Positions 36,710 to 47,883 of a DNA stretch of 64,000 bases are shown one piece after another. The DNA is from DASPLX01 sp035627375 (lineage in GTDB: Bacteria; Pseudomonadota; Gammaproteobacteria; Burkholderiales; Burkholderiaceae_D). How positions within the stretch are numbered: position 1 is the stretch's first letter; each line of letters starts with the position of its first letter. The notes under the pieces were generated by a model. The model saw nothing but the letters and a program-made list of their open reading frames with translations. It searched no databases and was not told the origin of the DNA. The position numbers were made by a program, and so were the translations under genes. The stretch is taken from assembly GCA_035627375.1 (NCBI GenBank), contig DASPLX010000057.1, positions 78,470-142,469 on the forward strand. Direction: 5' to 3'.

Positions 36710-37309
36710 ATGTCCGCTTCACCGCTTCCGCCCATTTCCCGCTTTCCCGTACCGGAACTGAAGGACCTGCCGGACGATATCCGCCAGGCGATCCTCGCGG
36801 TGCAGGAAAAGGCCGGCTTCGTGCCGAACGTGTTCCTCACGCTCGCGCATCGTCCCGCCGAGTTCCGCGCCTTCTTCGCCTATCACGATGCCTTGATGTT
36901 GAAGGAGACCGGCAGCCTCACCAAGGCCGACCGCGAAATGATCGTGACGGCCACCAGCGCCAAGAACAATTGCCTGTATTGCGTCGTCGCGCACGGCGCG
37001 CTGCTGCGCATCTATGCCAAGAACGCGCTGGTCGCCGACCAGGTCGCGGTCAATCACTGGAAAGCCGACATCACGCCGCGCCAGAAGGCGATGCTCGATT
37101 TCGCGCTCAAGGTCTGCCTCGATTCCCAGAGCGTCAACGAGGACGATTTCGCGGTGTTGCAAGGCCACGGTTTCGACAACGAAGACATCTGGGACATCGC
37201 CGCCATCACGGCGTTCTTCGGCTTGTCCAACCGCATAGCGAACGTGATCTCGATGCGCCCGAACGACGAGTTCTTCCTGATGGGGCGAGTGCCGCGCGAG
37301 AAGAAATAA
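36710..37309 (+). CDS. AhpD-like peroxidase-related protein
   Basis: I use the ATG at 36710, which has AGGAGA at a normal distance; an ATG two codons before is too close to it. The 199-residue protein contains the carboxymuconolactone decarboxylase/AhpD fold with the redox motif CLYCVVAHG preceded by AKNN, and AITAFFGLSNRIANVI near the end. Relatives named peroxidase-related enzymes use the CxxC pair and nearby His in thiol-based hydroperoxide reduction, though the physiological substrate is not known. It lies between msbA and waaF and its stop shares one base with the waaF ATG, so it is cotranscribed with LPS genes. Confidence 0.9.
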   Translation: MSASPLPPISRFPVPELKDLPDDIRQAILAVQEKAGFVPNVFLTLAHRPAEFRAFFAYHDALMLKETGSLTKADREMIVTATSAKNNCLYCVVAHGALLRIYAKNALVADQVAVNHWKADITPRQKAMLDFALKVCLDSQSVNEDDFAVLQGHGFDNEDIWDIAAITAFFGLSNRIANVISMRPNDEFFLMGRVPREKK

Positions 37310-38349
37310 TGAAGGGAAGTTTCCCGCCGCGCACGCTGGTCATCTCGCCGAACTGGATCGGCGATGCCGTCATGGCGCAGCCGCTGCTCCGGCTGCTGCG
37401 CGAACGCGATCCCGCGTGTCCGATCGATGTCCTGGCGCCGGCCTGGGTCGCGCCGGTGTGGCGGGCGGTCGGCGAGGTCGATACGGTAATCGAGGCGCCG
37501 TTCAAGCACGGTAAGCTGCAGTGGGCGGAACGCAGGGAGTTCGCGCGCCGCTTGCGCGAGCGCGGCTATGCGCAAGCCTATGTGCTGCCGAATACCTTGA
37601 AGTTCGCCCTGATTCCCTGGCTGGCCGGCATTCCGCGCCGCATCGGCTACAAGGGCGAGATGCGTTACGGCTTGATCAACGTGATGCACCACGACGACAA
37701 GCGCGCGCCGCGGCCGATGGTGTCCTTCTATGCGGCATTGGCGACGGCGCCCGCGTCGAGCGCGCCGCCGCCGTCCGCCTTGCCGCGCCCGGCGTTGACG
37801 GTGTCCTCAGCGCAGTTGGAGGGCACGATCGCCCAATTCGGGTTGCGCGGCGCCGCGCCGCTCGTCGTGTTCGCGCCGGGCGCCGAGTTCGGCGCCGCCA
37901 AGCGCTGGCCGGCGTCGCATTTCGCCGGGCTGGCGGAAAAGGTGCTGCACGCGCATCCGACGGCGCGGATCGCGCTGCTCGGCTCACCCAAGGACAAGGA
38001 AGTCTGCGACGCGATCGCCGCGTCGGCTCCGCACGTGGTCAGCCTTGCCGGAGAGACCACGCTCGACCAGGCGATCGCCTTGATCGCCGCTGCCGATGCG
38101 GTGGTCAGCAACGATTCCGGCCTGTTGCATATCGCATCGGCGCTGAACCGGCCGATCGTTGCGCTCTACGGCCCGACCGATCCCGGCCACGCGCCGCCGT
38201 TTTCCGATGTGGCGGCCTCCTTGTCGCTGCAACTCGACTGCGCGCCGTGCCGGCAGCGCGAATGCCCGCTCGGCCATCAGCGCTGCATGCAAGAATTGTC
38301 GACGGAGATGGCGTGGCGGCCGCTGCAAGCCATGCTGAAGCCGGGCTAA
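37309..38349 (+). CDS. waaF: ADP-heptose:LPS heptosyltransferase II
   Basis: The ATG at 37309 overlaps the preceding TAA by one base. The 346-residue GT9 enzyme starts LVISPNWIGDAVMAQPLLRLL, the classical WaaF N-terminus, and carries GIPRRIGYKGEMRYGLIN, VFAPGAEFGAAKRWP with the substrate-binding Lys, VVSNDSGLLHIASALNRPIVALYGPTDP, and a Cys-rich end (CAPCRQRECPLGHQRC) common in WaaF. It adds the second L-glycero-D-manno-heptose to the inner core of LPS on the cytoplasmic face of the inner membrane. Its stop overlaps that of the convergent acetyltransferase gene by four bases. Confidence 0.95.
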   Translation: MKGSFPPRTLVISPNWIGDAVMAQPLLRLLRERDPACPIDVLAPAWVAPVWRAVGEVDTVIEAPFKHGKLQWAERREFARRLRERGYAQAYVLPNTLKFALIPWLAGIPRRIGYKGEMRYGLINVMHHDDKRAPRPMVSFYAALATAPASSAPPPSALPRPALTVSSAQLEGTIAQFGLRGAAPLVVFAPGAEFGAAKRWPASHFAGLAEKVLHAHPTARIALLGSPKDKEVCDAIAASAPHVVSLAGETTLDQAIALIAAADAVVSNDSGLLHIASALNRPIVALYGPTDPGHAPPFSDVAASLSLQLDCAPCRQRECPLGHQRCMQELSTEMAWRPLQAMLKPG

Positions 38350-39380
38350 CGCCGGAGCGCCGTCTTCAGCGCCAGCCGCGGGTTCTGCAGCAGGCGCAGA
38401 CGGGAGCGGTACACGACGATCCGGTCGTAAGGCCGCTCGGTCCCGAGGAAGCGGAATTTATGCGGCATCCTCCCCGGAGAAAAATGAAAGGCCTTGCCGC
38501 CGCGCTCGATGCATTCGCGGATCGTGTCGTGGCAGCACAGCGTGTCGAGATCGAGGCCGTCGTATTGCGCGTCGTGCGCGATCGTGTGCACGAAATAATT
38601 GTCGCCGGCACGCCAGCACACCATGCCGCCGCATACCCGGCCGTCGATCGTTGCGATCGTGACGAGGCCGTGGGTTTTCACGAGTTTGACGATGCGTTCG
38701 ATTTCATCCGCCGAGGCGGACGATGCTTGGCCTGCGGTTTCCATGCCCGCATGCCGGAGGCGATACAGCGCGCGAATCCGGTGTTCGTCCGCCTCATCGT
38801 TGACGAATGCCTGGAAACGGAACGATGGATATTCCCGGGCGAGGCGCTCGCGGCAACGCTCGATGGTGACGCGCATGTCCTTGCCGAGGCTGGCGAAATA
38901 GACTTCCGGAGAATGCGGAAGCGTCGCGACGATGTCCTCGCCGCAGCGATGGCGCTGGCAGGGATAGGAAATGTTCCGGATATCGGGTTGGACCGCATTG
39001 AACACGATGGCGGAGACTTTCCGGTAGCGCCGGAAGATGGTGTCGGCAAAACGTTCGATTTCCTCGCCGCCGATGCTGATCGATCGGTTCAACACCGTGA
39101 CGATGCTTCTCTCGCGGCGGTACAGCAGGAGCGAAACATGTTCGCCGTTCCTCCGTGCCGCATAGGTGTTGGCGGAAGCGATCGAGCCGTCGAAGCGGAA
39201 CATGCCGGCGGTCGCGTGGATGCTCCGGTACAGGCGTTCGAGTTCGGGCTCGGCGAACGGCGGCACCCGGTTGTCGTAGCAGGAAACGACGGTATCGGAA
39301 GGGGGCGGGAGCGCCGGCGCGTCGGGCGCAAGGAACGGCGGGCAGAGGACGCCGTCGCGGGCGATGTTGAGTTCGGCCAT
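38346..39380 (-). CDS. GNAT/FemAB-like acyltransferase (Acetyltransf_6 type)
   Basis: The 344-residue protein has no signal peptide. Its C-terminal half shows the BioF2/Acetyltransf_6 pattern: VYFASLGKDMRVTIERCRERL, then RIRALYRLRHAGME, VTIATIDGRVCGGMVCWRAGDNYFVH and AFHFSPGRMPHKFRFLG, the end of the second GNAT-like fold. Such proteins transfer acyl or aminoacyl groups to sugars or peptides and often sit in exopolysaccharide loci. The target is unknown. It shares four bases at its 3' end with waaF (opposite strand) and its promoter region faces the hutH 3' end. Confidence 0.75.
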   Translation of the reverse strand: MAELNIARDGVLCPPFLAPDAPALPPPSDTVVSCYDNRVPPFAEPELERLYRSIHATAGMFRFDGSIASANTYAARRNGEHVSLLLYRRERSIVTVLNRSISIGGEEIERFADTIFRRYRKVSAIVFNAVQPDIRNISYPCQRHRCGEDIVATLPHSPEVYFASLGKDMRVTIERCRERLAREYPSFRFQAFVNDEADEHRIRALYRLRHAGMETAGQASSASADEIERIVKLVKTHGLVTIATIDGRVCGGMVCWRAGDNYFVHTIAHDAQYDGLDLDTLCCHDTIRECIERGGKAFHFSPGRMPHKFRFLGTERPYDRIVVYRSRLRLLQNPRLALKTALRR

Positions 39381-39497
39381 ATTTCCCCCTTGTAACGCCG
39401 GTAAAGCGGCGATTGTTTGCGTTTGGCAAACTATCTTAGGGGGCTTATATGACCTTCCTTTGACATAGATTAATAGTCGGTCACCGGAAGAGAGGAA

Positions 39498-39528
39498 CTC
39501 GCACGCCGCGTGGCGGACGGCATGCGAG
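39498..39528 (-). terminator. Hairpin after hutH
   Basis: On the plus strand CTCGCACGCCG and CGGCATGCGAG form an 11-bp stem with one G-T pair. Read on the minus strand it follows the hutH stop by 20 bases and is followed by TTCCTCTCTTCC, a pyrimidine-rich rather than T-only run, so it is a probable but not ideal terminator of the hut operon. Confidence 0.6.
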
Positions 39529-39547
39529 ATTCCGGCGGTTCAAGACA

Positions 39548-41089
39548 TCAGCCGTGATACAACCCGGCGAACAAATCCTGGCACGTGGCGCTCAAGGCGC
39601 CTTCGAGCACCATTTGCTTGGCGAGTTCGATATCGGGAGCGAACAGGCGGTCCTTGTCGTAGAACGCGACCTTGCCGCGCAGGCGGCGGTGCACGTCGGC
39701 CAGCAGGGGCGAGGTCTCGAGCGGTCGATGGAAATCGACGCCTTGCGCTGCGGCCAGCAATTCGATGCCGAGGATGGTCGCGGTGTTGTGCGCCATTTCG
39801 TGCAGCCGGCGGCCGGCGAAGGTCGCCATGCTGACGTGGTCTTCCTGGTTGGCCGAGGTCGGCAGGCTGTCGACGCTGGCCGGATGCGCGTGCGATTTGT
39901 TTTCGGAGGCGAGCGCGGCAGCCGTCACATGGGCAATCATGAAGCCCGAATTGAGGCCGGACGAAGCGACCAGGAACGGCGGCAGGCCGGACAGGGTGGA
40001 ATCGATCAGCAGCGCGATGCGGCGCTCGGACAAGGCGCCGATTTCCGCGATCGCCAGCGCCAGCGTGTCGGCCGCGAAGGCGACCGGTTCGGCGTGGAAA
40101 TTGCCGCCGGAGATGACGTCGCCGGCGTCGGCATAGACCAGCGGATTGTCGGTCACGGCATTGGCTTCGATCAGCAGGGTCTTGGCGGTATTGGCGATCA
40201 GGTCGAGGCAGGCGCCGACGACTTGCGGCTGGCAGCGCAGGCTGTACGGATCCTGCACGCGCTCGTCGTTTTCGAGATGCGACTTGCGGATCGCGCTACC
40301 GGACAGCAGCTGGCGATAGATCTTGGCGACGGCGATCTGGCCCGGCTGGCCGCGCACTTCGTGGATGCGCGGATCGAACGGCGCGTCGCTGCCCTTGGCC
40401 GCATCGACCGACAAGGCGCCGGAGACGATGGCCGCCTCGAGCAGGCGCTCGGCCATGAACAAGCCGTGCAGCGCGAACGCGGTCGATACCTGGGTGCCGT
40501 TGATGAGCGCGAGACCTTCCTTCGCGGCCAGCACGACCGGCTCGATGCCGGCCTTCGCCAGCGCTTCCGCCGCCGGCACGATCTTGCCGCCCACCCGCGC
40601 ATCGCCGATGCCCATCACCGCCAATGTCATGTGCGACAGCGGCGCCAGGTCGCCCGAGGCGCCGACCGAGCCCTTGCTCGGAATGCAGGGCATGATGCCG
40701 GCGTTGTACATCGCGATCATGGCGTCGATCACTTGCGGGCGGATGCCGGAATAGCCGCGCGCCAAGCTGCCGATCTTGAGCGCCAGGATCAGGCGCACGA
40801 CCTCGTCCGCGATCAGTTCGCCGCTGCCGACCGAATGCGAGAGGATCAGGTTGCGCTGCAATTCCTCGAGCTGGTCGTTCGGGATGTGGGTCTTGGCGAG
40901 CTTGCCGAAACCGGTGTTGATGCCGTAGGCCGGCGCGCCGCGCTCGACGATCTTCTTGATGGTGGCGGCCGAGGCTTCGATGGCCGGGTAGGCGGCGGCG
41001 TCGAGCGCGAGCGGCGCCGCTTCGCGCCAGATGCGGCGCACGTCGGCGAGGGTGAGTTTGCCGGGTTTCAGGGTCAAGGTGGTTGTCAT
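39548..41089 (-). CDS. hutH: Histidine ammonia-lyase
   Basis: The start is the ATG at 41089 (MTTTLTLKPGKLTLADV). The 513-residue enzyme contains GSVGASGDLAPLSHMTLA, whose Ala-Ser-Gly cyclises to the MIO cofactor, and YGINTGFGKLA and QDPYSLRCQPQV typical of the family. It releases ammonia from L-histidine to give urocanate, the first step of histidine degradation. It is the last gene of the run hutU-hutD-hutI-hutF-hutG-hutH on the minus strand, 34 bases after hutG, and is followed by a hairpin. Confidence 0.97.
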   Translation of the reverse strand: MTTTLTLKPGKLTLADVRRIWREAAPLALDAAAYPAIEASAATIKKIVERGAPAYGINTGFGKLAKTHIPNDQLEELQRNLILSHSVGSGELIADEVVRLILALKIGSLARGYSGIRPQVIDAMIAMYNAGIMPCIPSKGSVGASGDLAPLSHMTLAVMGIGDARVGGKIVPAAEALAKAGIEPVVLAAKEGLALINGTQVSTAFALHGLFMAERLLEAAIVSGALSVDAAKGSDAPFDPRIHEVRGQPGQIAVAKIYRQLLSGSAIRKSHLENDERVQDPYSLRCQPQVVGACLDLIANTAKTLLIEANAVTDNPLVYADAGDVISGGNFHAEPVAFAADTLALAIAEIGALSERRIALLIDSTLSGLPPFLVASSGLNSGFMIAHVTAAALASENKSHAHPASVDSLPTSANQEDHVSMATFAGRRLHEMAHNTATILGIELLAAAQGVDFHRPLETSPLLADVHRRLRGKVAFYDKDRLFAPDIELAKQMVLEGALSATCQDLFAGLYHG

Positions 41090-41123
41090 CGTCGGGGCCT
41101 TCCAGTGCTTGTCTGTTGAATGG

Positions 41124-41954
41124 TTATCGTTGGGCATGATCGCCGGCGCGCTCGGCCGCGTGGGCGAGCATCAATTCGATGAAGCGGCGCAGGGCGGGGC
41201 GCACGCCGTTGGCGAGCGCTTCGTCGAAGTCGTATGGATGCTGCTCCTGCATGTAGGTCGCTTCGGCCAGTTCGAGCTGCACGGCGTGGATGTCCTGTTC
41301 CGGCTTGCCGTAATGGCGCGTGATATGGCCGCCCTTGAAGCGGCCGTTGAGCACGGCGCTGTAGCCGCTCGCCTGCCGCGCGGCATCCAGCAGGCGTTCG
41401 CCCAGTCGCGGATCGCACGAGGTGCCGGAGGCGGTGCCGATGTTGAAGTCGGGCAGCCGGCCTTCGAAGAAGCGCGGCACGATCGAACAGATCGAGTGCG
41501 CGTCCCACAGCATCGCCACGCCATGCTCGGCGCGCAGGCGTTGCAGCTCGGCGGAGAGCGCCGCGTGATACGGCGTCCAGTATTCGTCCACGCGGCGCCG
41601 GATTTCCGTTTCGTCGGGCAGCTTGCCGGGTTGGTAGACCGCTTCCTTGTGGAAGGTGTCGATCGGGCACAGGCCGGTCGTATCCTGGCCCGGATACAGG
41701 TTGGCGTTGTCCGAGGGACGGTTCAGGTCGATCACGTAGCGCGAATGCGTTGCCACGAGAACCGAGGCGCCGAGTTCGTCGAGGAAGTCGTACAGCCGTT
41801 CGAGATGCCAGTCGGTATCGGGCAGCTTCAAGGCGGCGTCCGTCATGCCGGAGGCGATGTCGGCCGGTATATGCGTGCCGACATGCGGCATCGAGACCAG
41901 CAGCGGCACGCGGCCCTGGCGGAACTTGAATCGAGGTACGGTGGGATTCGTCAT
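41124..41954 (-). CDS. hutG: N-formylglutamate amidohydrolase
   Basis: I start at the ATG at 41954 (MTNPTVPRFKFRQGRVP) with AAAGAG upstream; an ATG at 41972 overlapping the hutF stop would add six residues. The 276-residue protein shows the family pattern VPLLVSMPHVGTHIPADIA, ATHSRYVIDLNRPSD, LWDAHSICSIVPRFF and FKGGHITRHYG, with His and Asp/Glu residues for zinc. It hydrolyses N-formyl-L-glutamate to glutamate and formate, the last step of the five-step histidine route, which fits the presence of hutF just upstream. Confidence 0.95.
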   Translation of the reverse strand: MTNPTVPRFKFRQGRVPLLVSMPHVGTHIPADIASGMTDAALKLPDTDWHLERLYDFLDELGASVLVATHSRYVIDLNRPSDNANLYPGQDTTGLCPIDTFHKEAVYQPGKLPDETEIRRRVDEYWTPYHAALSAELQRLRAEHGVAMLWDAHSICSIVPRFFEGRLPDFNIGTASGTSCDPRLGERLLDAARQASGYSAVLNGRFKGGHITRHYGKPEQDIHAVQLELAEATYMQEQHPYDFDEALANGVRPALRRFIELMLAHAAERAGDHAQR

Positions 41955-41968
41955 TGGATTCTCTTTCG

Positions 41969-43348
41969 TCATGCGTCCAGCAAGCCTTGCAGCGCCGCCC
42001 GGTAGGCGGCCGCGCTCGCGTCTTCCCGCTCGTGGCGGCCTTGCCGCACCACCCAGCGGCCGCCGCTCATCACGTCGCGGATCGGCGTTTGCCCGTGGTT
42101 GCAGAACACGAAGCTGTCGAGCACCTGGTCGCCGTGCTTGCCGGCGAGATCGGGATGGTTCGCGTCGAGCACGATGAGGTCGGCGCGCTGCCCGGCGGCC
42201 AGCCCCGCGACCGGACGGCCGCTCGCGAGCGCGCCGCCGTGCGCCGCGCCGCGGTACAGGTAGGCGCCGACCGAGGCGCGCTCGCCGTCGACCAGCACGT
42301 TGCGCTGCCGGTCCCGCAGGCGCTGGCTGTATTCGTACATCCGCAGTTCTTCGCGCAGGCAGGTGGCGACATGGCTGTCGGAACCGACGCCGAAGCGGCC
42401 GCCGGCCTTGGCATAGACCGCGCCGTTGAAGATGCCGTCGCCGAGATTCGCCTCGGTGGTGGGGCAGATGCCGGCGACGGCGCCGCTGCGCGCCAGCGCC
42501 AGCGTCTCGCTTTCGGTCATGTGGGTCGCGTGCACCAGGCACCAGCGCGCGTCGACATCGAAATTTTCCAGCAGCCATTCGACCGGACGCTTGCCGTGGG
42601 CGGCGATGCAATCCTCGACTTCCTTGGTCTGCTCGGCGATATGGATATGGATCGGCGCCTTGGCATCGAAGGCATTCAAACCCTCGAGCAGTTCGCCGAG
42701 CGACTCGCGTCCCACGGCGCGCAGCGAATGCGGCGCCACGCCGTAGCGCAGGCCGGCGTGTTCGGGATGGGAGCGGCGCAGGCCGTGCAGCAGATCGAGC
42801 ATCCATCGCGGCGAATTGATGAAGCGCGCCTGCCCCTCGTGCGGCGGCTTGTTGCCGAAGCCGCTGTACTGGTACATCACCGGCAGCAGCGTCAGGCCGA
42901 TGCCGGCGTCCCGCGCCGCTTCGACCAGGCATTCGGCCAGTTCGCCGGAATGCGCGTAGGGCTTGCCGCCGGCATCATGATGCAGATAGTGGAATTCGCA
43001 CACCGAGGTGTAGCCGCCCTGGAGCATCTCGATATAGAGCCGGGTCGCGATCGCCTTCAGGGCGGACGGCGTCAGCTTTTGCGCGAACGCGTACATCAGC
43101 GTGCGCCAGCTCCAGAAGCTGTCGGCAGGGTCGGAGCGATACTCGGTGAGGCCGGCCATCGCGCGTTGGAAGGCATGGGAATGCAGATTGGTCACGCCGG
43201 GCAAGGCGATGCCGGCGATGCGTTGTACGCCGTCCGCCTTGCTGTCCGGCTCGACGCGCGTGAGCAGGCCGTCGGCATCCCATTCGAGCAGTACGTCGTT
43301 GCGCCATCCCTCGGGGAGCAGGGCGACTTCGGCGATCGATCGATTCAT
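41969..43348 (-). CDS. hutF: Formimidoylglutamate deiminase
   Basis: The ATG at 43348 has AAGGA at a good distance; an ATG at 43363 overlaps the hutI stop and is the alternative. The 459-residue amidohydrolase has the metal-binding LPGVTNLHSHAFQRAM, PIHIHIAEQTKEVEDC, RWCLVHATHM and FGVGSDSHVA motifs, in the order expected for HutF. It converts N-formimino-L-glutamate to N-formyl-L-glutamate and ammonia, so this organism uses the five-step rather than the HutG-formiminoglutamase route. It lies between hutI and hutG with near-overlapping ends. Confidence 0.95.
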   Translation of the reverse strand: MNRSIAEVALLPEGWRNDVLLEWDADGLLTRVEPDSKADGVQRIAGIALPGVTNLHSHAFQRAMAGLTEYRSDPADSFWSWRTLMYAFAQKLTPSALKAIATRLYIEMLQGGYTSVCEFHYLHHDAGGKPYAHSGELAECLVEAARDAGIGLTLLPVMYQYSGFGNKPPHEGQARFINSPRWMLDLLHGLRRSHPEHAGLRYGVAPHSLRAVGRESLGELLEGLNAFDAKAPIHIHIAEQTKEVEDCIAAHGKRPVEWLLENFDVDARWCLVHATHMTESETLALARSGAVAGICPTTEANLGDGIFNGAVYAKAGGRFGVGSDSHVATCLREELRMYEYSQRLRDRQRNVLVDGERASVGAYLYRGAAHGGALASGRPVAGLAAGQRADLIVLDANHPDLAGKHGDQVLDSFVFCNHGQTPIRDVMSGGRWVVRQGRHEREDASAAAYRAALQGLLDA

Positions 43349-43359
43349 CGGAGTATCCT

Positions 43360-44571
43360 TCATTTGGCGCGGATGCCGTTCTTCACGACGCTGCCGCAGC
43401 GGTTCATGCCGCTCCAGTAACAGAGTTCGGCGAGCGAATCGACATCCCAGACGACGAAATCGCCGGCCCGGCCCGGCGCCAGGGTGCCATGTTCGCCGCT
43501 CTTGCCGAGCGCATGCGCCGCGTGCGTGGTGACGCCGGCCAGAGCCTCGGCGACGGTGAGCCGGAACAGCGTGCACGCCATGTTCAGCGTCAGCAGCAGC
43601 GAAGTCGTCGGCGCGGTGCCGGGATTGGAATCGGTCGCGACCGCCATCGGAATCCCGTGGCGGCGCAGCAGCTCGATCGGCGGCAACTGTTTCTCGCGCA
43701 GGAAATAGAACGCCGCCGGCAGCAGCACGGCGACGGTGCCGGCCTGCCGCATCGCGACGACGTCGTCTTCGTTCAGGTATTCGAGATGGTCGGTCGACAA
43801 GGCGCGGTAGCGCGCCGCCAGCCGGGTGCCGCCGAGATTCGACAATTGTTCCGCATGCATCTTCACCGGCAGGCCGAGACGCGCGGCAGCCTCGTACACG
43901 CGTTCGCTCTGCGCCAGCGTGAAGCCGATGTTCTCGCAAAAGACGTCGACCGCGTCGATCAAGCCTTCGCCGTGCAACTGCGGCAGCATCTCGCCGCACA
44001 CGAGCGCGATGTAATCGTCGGCGCGGCCCTTGTACTCCGGCGGCACGGCATGCGCGCCGAGGAAAGTCGTGTAGACGGTCACCGGGTAGCGCTCGCCGAG
44101 CCGGCGCGCCACGCGCAGGATCTTGCGCTCCGTCGCCGTGTCGAGGCCGTAACCCGATTTGATTTCGATGGCGGTCACGCCTTCCGCCAGCAAGGCTTCC
44201 AGGCGGCGGGCCGATTGCTGGAGCAGCGCGGTTTCGTCGGCTGCGCGCGTCGCGCGCACGGTCGAGACGATGCCGCCGCCGCGCTGGGCGATATCTTCAT
44301 AGCTGGCGCCCGCCAGACGCATCGCGAATTCGTCGGCCCGATTGCCGGCGTAGACGAGATGGGTATGGCAATCGACCAGCCCCGGCGTGATCCACCGCCC
44401 GCCGACATCGTGACGCGGGATGGCGCCGTCGAACCCGGCCGGCATCTCGCTCTCCGCGCCGATCCAGGCGATGCGTCCGTCGCGTACCGCGATCGCGCCG
44501 TGTTCGATCGCGTTGCCCGGATCACCCTGCGGCGCGATCCGCGCGTTAAGCCAGATACCATCGTTCGTCAT
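43360..44571 (-). CDS. hutI: Imidazolonepropionase
   Basis: The 403-residue amidohydrolase has the zinc-binding VDCHTHLVYAGNRADEF motif, EIKSGYGLDTATERKIL, the KMHAEQLSNLGGTRLA motif and AVATDSNPGTAPT near the end. All are characteristic of HutI, which opens the imidazolone ring of 4-imidazolone-5-propionate to formiminoglutamate in the third step of histidine degradation. It is coupled to hutF downstream and follows hutD by 40 bases. Confidence 0.97.
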   Translation of the reverse strand: MTNDGIWLNARIAPQGDPGNAIEHGAIAVRDGRIAWIGAESEMPAGFDGAIPRHDVGGRWITPGLVDCHTHLVYAGNRADEFAMRLAGASYEDIAQRGGGIVSTVRATRAADETALLQQSARRLEALLAEGVTAIEIKSGYGLDTATERKILRVARRLGERYPVTVYTTFLGAHAVPPEYKGRADDYIALVCGEMLPQLHGEGLIDAVDVFCENIGFTLAQSERVYEAAARLGLPVKMHAEQLSNLGGTRLAARYRALSTDHLEYLNEDDVVAMRQAGTVAVLLPAAFYFLREKQLPPIELLRRHGIPMAVATDSNPGTAPTTSLLLTLNMACTLFRLTVAEALAGVTTHAAHALGKSGEHGTLAPGRAGDFVVWDVDSLAELCYWSGMNRCGSVVKNGIRAK

Positions 44572-44611
44572 GCAAAAAACCTTTGGGGTCAGAGTTGATT
44601 TATTTTCGGGA

Positions 44612-45181
44612 TCAGCACTGGTTTTCGGGATGATGTTCGATGTGAATGCCGATGAGGGCGCTGTGTTCCTGCAGCGGCTGGATGCTCGTCCCGATCGGAA
44701 TCTCTCCGCTCAGCGTGTCACGGGCTTGCAAGTGCCGCTCGCCCACTTGCCAGACGCCGGCGACGCAGTGCAGCAGCACGAAACCGCTGGCCAGGGTGTT
44801 CGCGCTGCGCCACACCAGGACTTGGCCTTCCGCTTTGTCGCGCCGGAACATCAGGTTGAAATCGACCGATGGTCCGCCGGCGAGTTGCGCATGCACGGTC
44901 GCCTCGCCGCGAAAGCGGTAGGGATGCAGCGCCTCCGTCAACGCATGGCGTTTGCCGTTCTCGAATTGCAGATGCATGCCGCCACCGTCGAGCAGCATGA
45001 TGATGCGCTCGATGCCCGGGAAATGCGAGAACGGCCCCGACGCCGCGACGTCGGCGATGCTGACGCGCCAGACGAAATCGTCGAGCCCCGCGCCTGGCGG
45101 ATGGCAGGCCAGCTCGCGCGTGACGCCGCCGCCGTTCTTCCACGGCGACGCGGTCAGATCCTCATAGCGCAGCAGTTTCAT
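44612..45181 (-). CDS. hutD: HutD-family cupin protein
   Basis: I start at the ATG at 45181 (MKLLRYEDLTASPWKNGGGVTREL); codons upstream lack similarity. The 189-residue protein carries the HutD/Ves signature WKNGGGVTRE, then FVWRVSIADVAASGPFS and IERIIMLLDGGGMHLQ in a bicupin-like fold. HutD is not an enzyme of the pathway; in Pseudomonas it limits hut expression, probably by binding a pathway metabolite. It lies between hutU (11-base gap) and hutI in the operon. Confidence 0.92.
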   Translation of the reverse strand: MKLLRYEDLTASPWKNGGGVTRELACHPPGAGLDDFVWRVSIADVAASGPFSHFPGIERIIMLLDGGGMHLQFENGKRHALTEALHPYRFRGEATVHAQLAGGPSVDFNLMFRRDKAEGQVLVWRSANTLASGFVLLHCVAGVWQVGERHLQARDTLSGEIPIGTSIQPLQEHSALIGIHIEHHPENQC

Positions 45182-45192
45182 CGTGCGCGCGG

Positions 45193-46914
<1,722 letters not shown>

Positions 46915-46954
46915 CGACATTTCTCCGGCGGGTTGGTCAGGATGGATTTAGTTT

Positions 46955-46972
46955 AAGTTGTATATACAACTT
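46955..46972. promoter_or_regulatory. HutC operator between hutU and hutC
   Basis: AAGTTGTATATACAACTT is a perfect 18-base palindrome in the divergent hutU/hutC gap. It contains TTGTATATACAA, very close to known HutC sites of the TTGTATGTACAA type. HutC should repress both directions until urocanate binds it. Confidence 0.88.
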
Positions 46973-47050
46973 GCGCAAGAAGATTCTTTGTTGCGTAGAC
47001 AGGTGCTACCATCGCTGAAAAACCAGAAGGATATGGAAGGATAGAGAGAA

Positions 47051-47761
47051 TTGTCAGATCAACAAGGGGGCATGCCGGCTTTCCAGCAGATCAAGGAGTA
47101 TCTGCTGGCCGAAATCCATGCCGGCCATTGGAAGGAGGGCGATGCGATCCCGTCGGAGCAGGCGCTGGCGAAGCAATTCGGCGTATCGCGCATGACGGTC
47201 AACCGCGCCGTGCGCGAGCTGACCGACGAACAGATCCTCTCCCGCGTGCAGGGTTCCGGCACCTATGTCGCCCAGCAGAAGTACCAGGCCACGCTGGTCG
47301 AGATCAAGAGCATCGCCGAGGAAGTCCGGGCGCGCGGCCATGCGCATCGCAGCGAACTGCATCTGCTGGAGCGCTGCAAGGCGACCGATGCGCTCGCCAA
47401 GCAGTTTGGCGTCAAGCACGGCCATTCGCTGTTCCATTCCGTCATCGTCCATTTCGAAAACGATGTGCCCATCCAGGTCGAGGACCGCTGGGTCAACGCC
47501 GCGGTCGCGCCCGAGTACATGCAACAGGATTTCGCGCATGTGACGCCGAACGAATATCTGATGGCCGCGGCGCCGCTGCAGGGCGTCCGCTACAGCATCG
47601 AGGCGATGGGAGCGCCGCGCGAGATCGCCGACATGTTGCATGTCGCCGCCAAGGACCCCTGCCTCGTATTGCATCGCAAGACGCTGTCGAAGGGACAGGT
47701 CGCGTCGGTGGCGACGATGTGGCATCCTGGTGCGCGTTACCGATTCGCCGGCAGCTTCTGA
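47051..47761 (+). CDS. hutC: Histidine-utilisation repressor, GntR family
   Basis: The frame opens at a TTG at 47051 after AGAGAGAA; an ATG at 47072, preceded closely by AAGGGGG, is the alternative. The product of about 236 residues has a GntR winged helix-turn-helix (QIKEYLLAEIHAGHWKEGDAI, then PSEQALAKQFGVSRMTVNRAV) and a UTRA effector domain (about 90-235) with HSLFHSVIVHFENDVPIQVEDRWVN. The family represses hut genes and is released by urocanate. It is divergent from hutU with a perfect operator between them. Confidence 0.93.
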   Translation: MSDQQGGMPAFQQIKEYLLAEIHAGHWKEGDAIPSEQALAKQFGVSRMTVNRAVRELTDEQILSRVQGSGTYVAQQKYQATLVEIKSIAEEVRARGHAHRSELHLLERCKATDALAKQFGVKHGHSLFHSVIVHFENDVPIQVEDRWVNAAVAPEYMQQDFAHVTPNEYLMAAAPLQGVRYSIEAMGAPREIADMLHVAAKDPCLVLHRKTLSKGQVASVATMWHPGARYRFAGSF

Positions 47762-47883
47762 GGCGGAGGGCGGAATGGCTTCGCCGCGCGGCATTTCGCC
47801 GGGCGAGGGCAGCGATGCGTTATAGTCTGGAAATCGGGCGCCGTACGATTCGGCCTGCCCGTTGGCCTGGCAAGGAGAAGATC

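Noticed and set aside
39554..41119. Open frame opposite hutH, and similar ones opposite hutU, dnaE and msbA
   Set aside because: All are antisense shadows of well-identified core genes.
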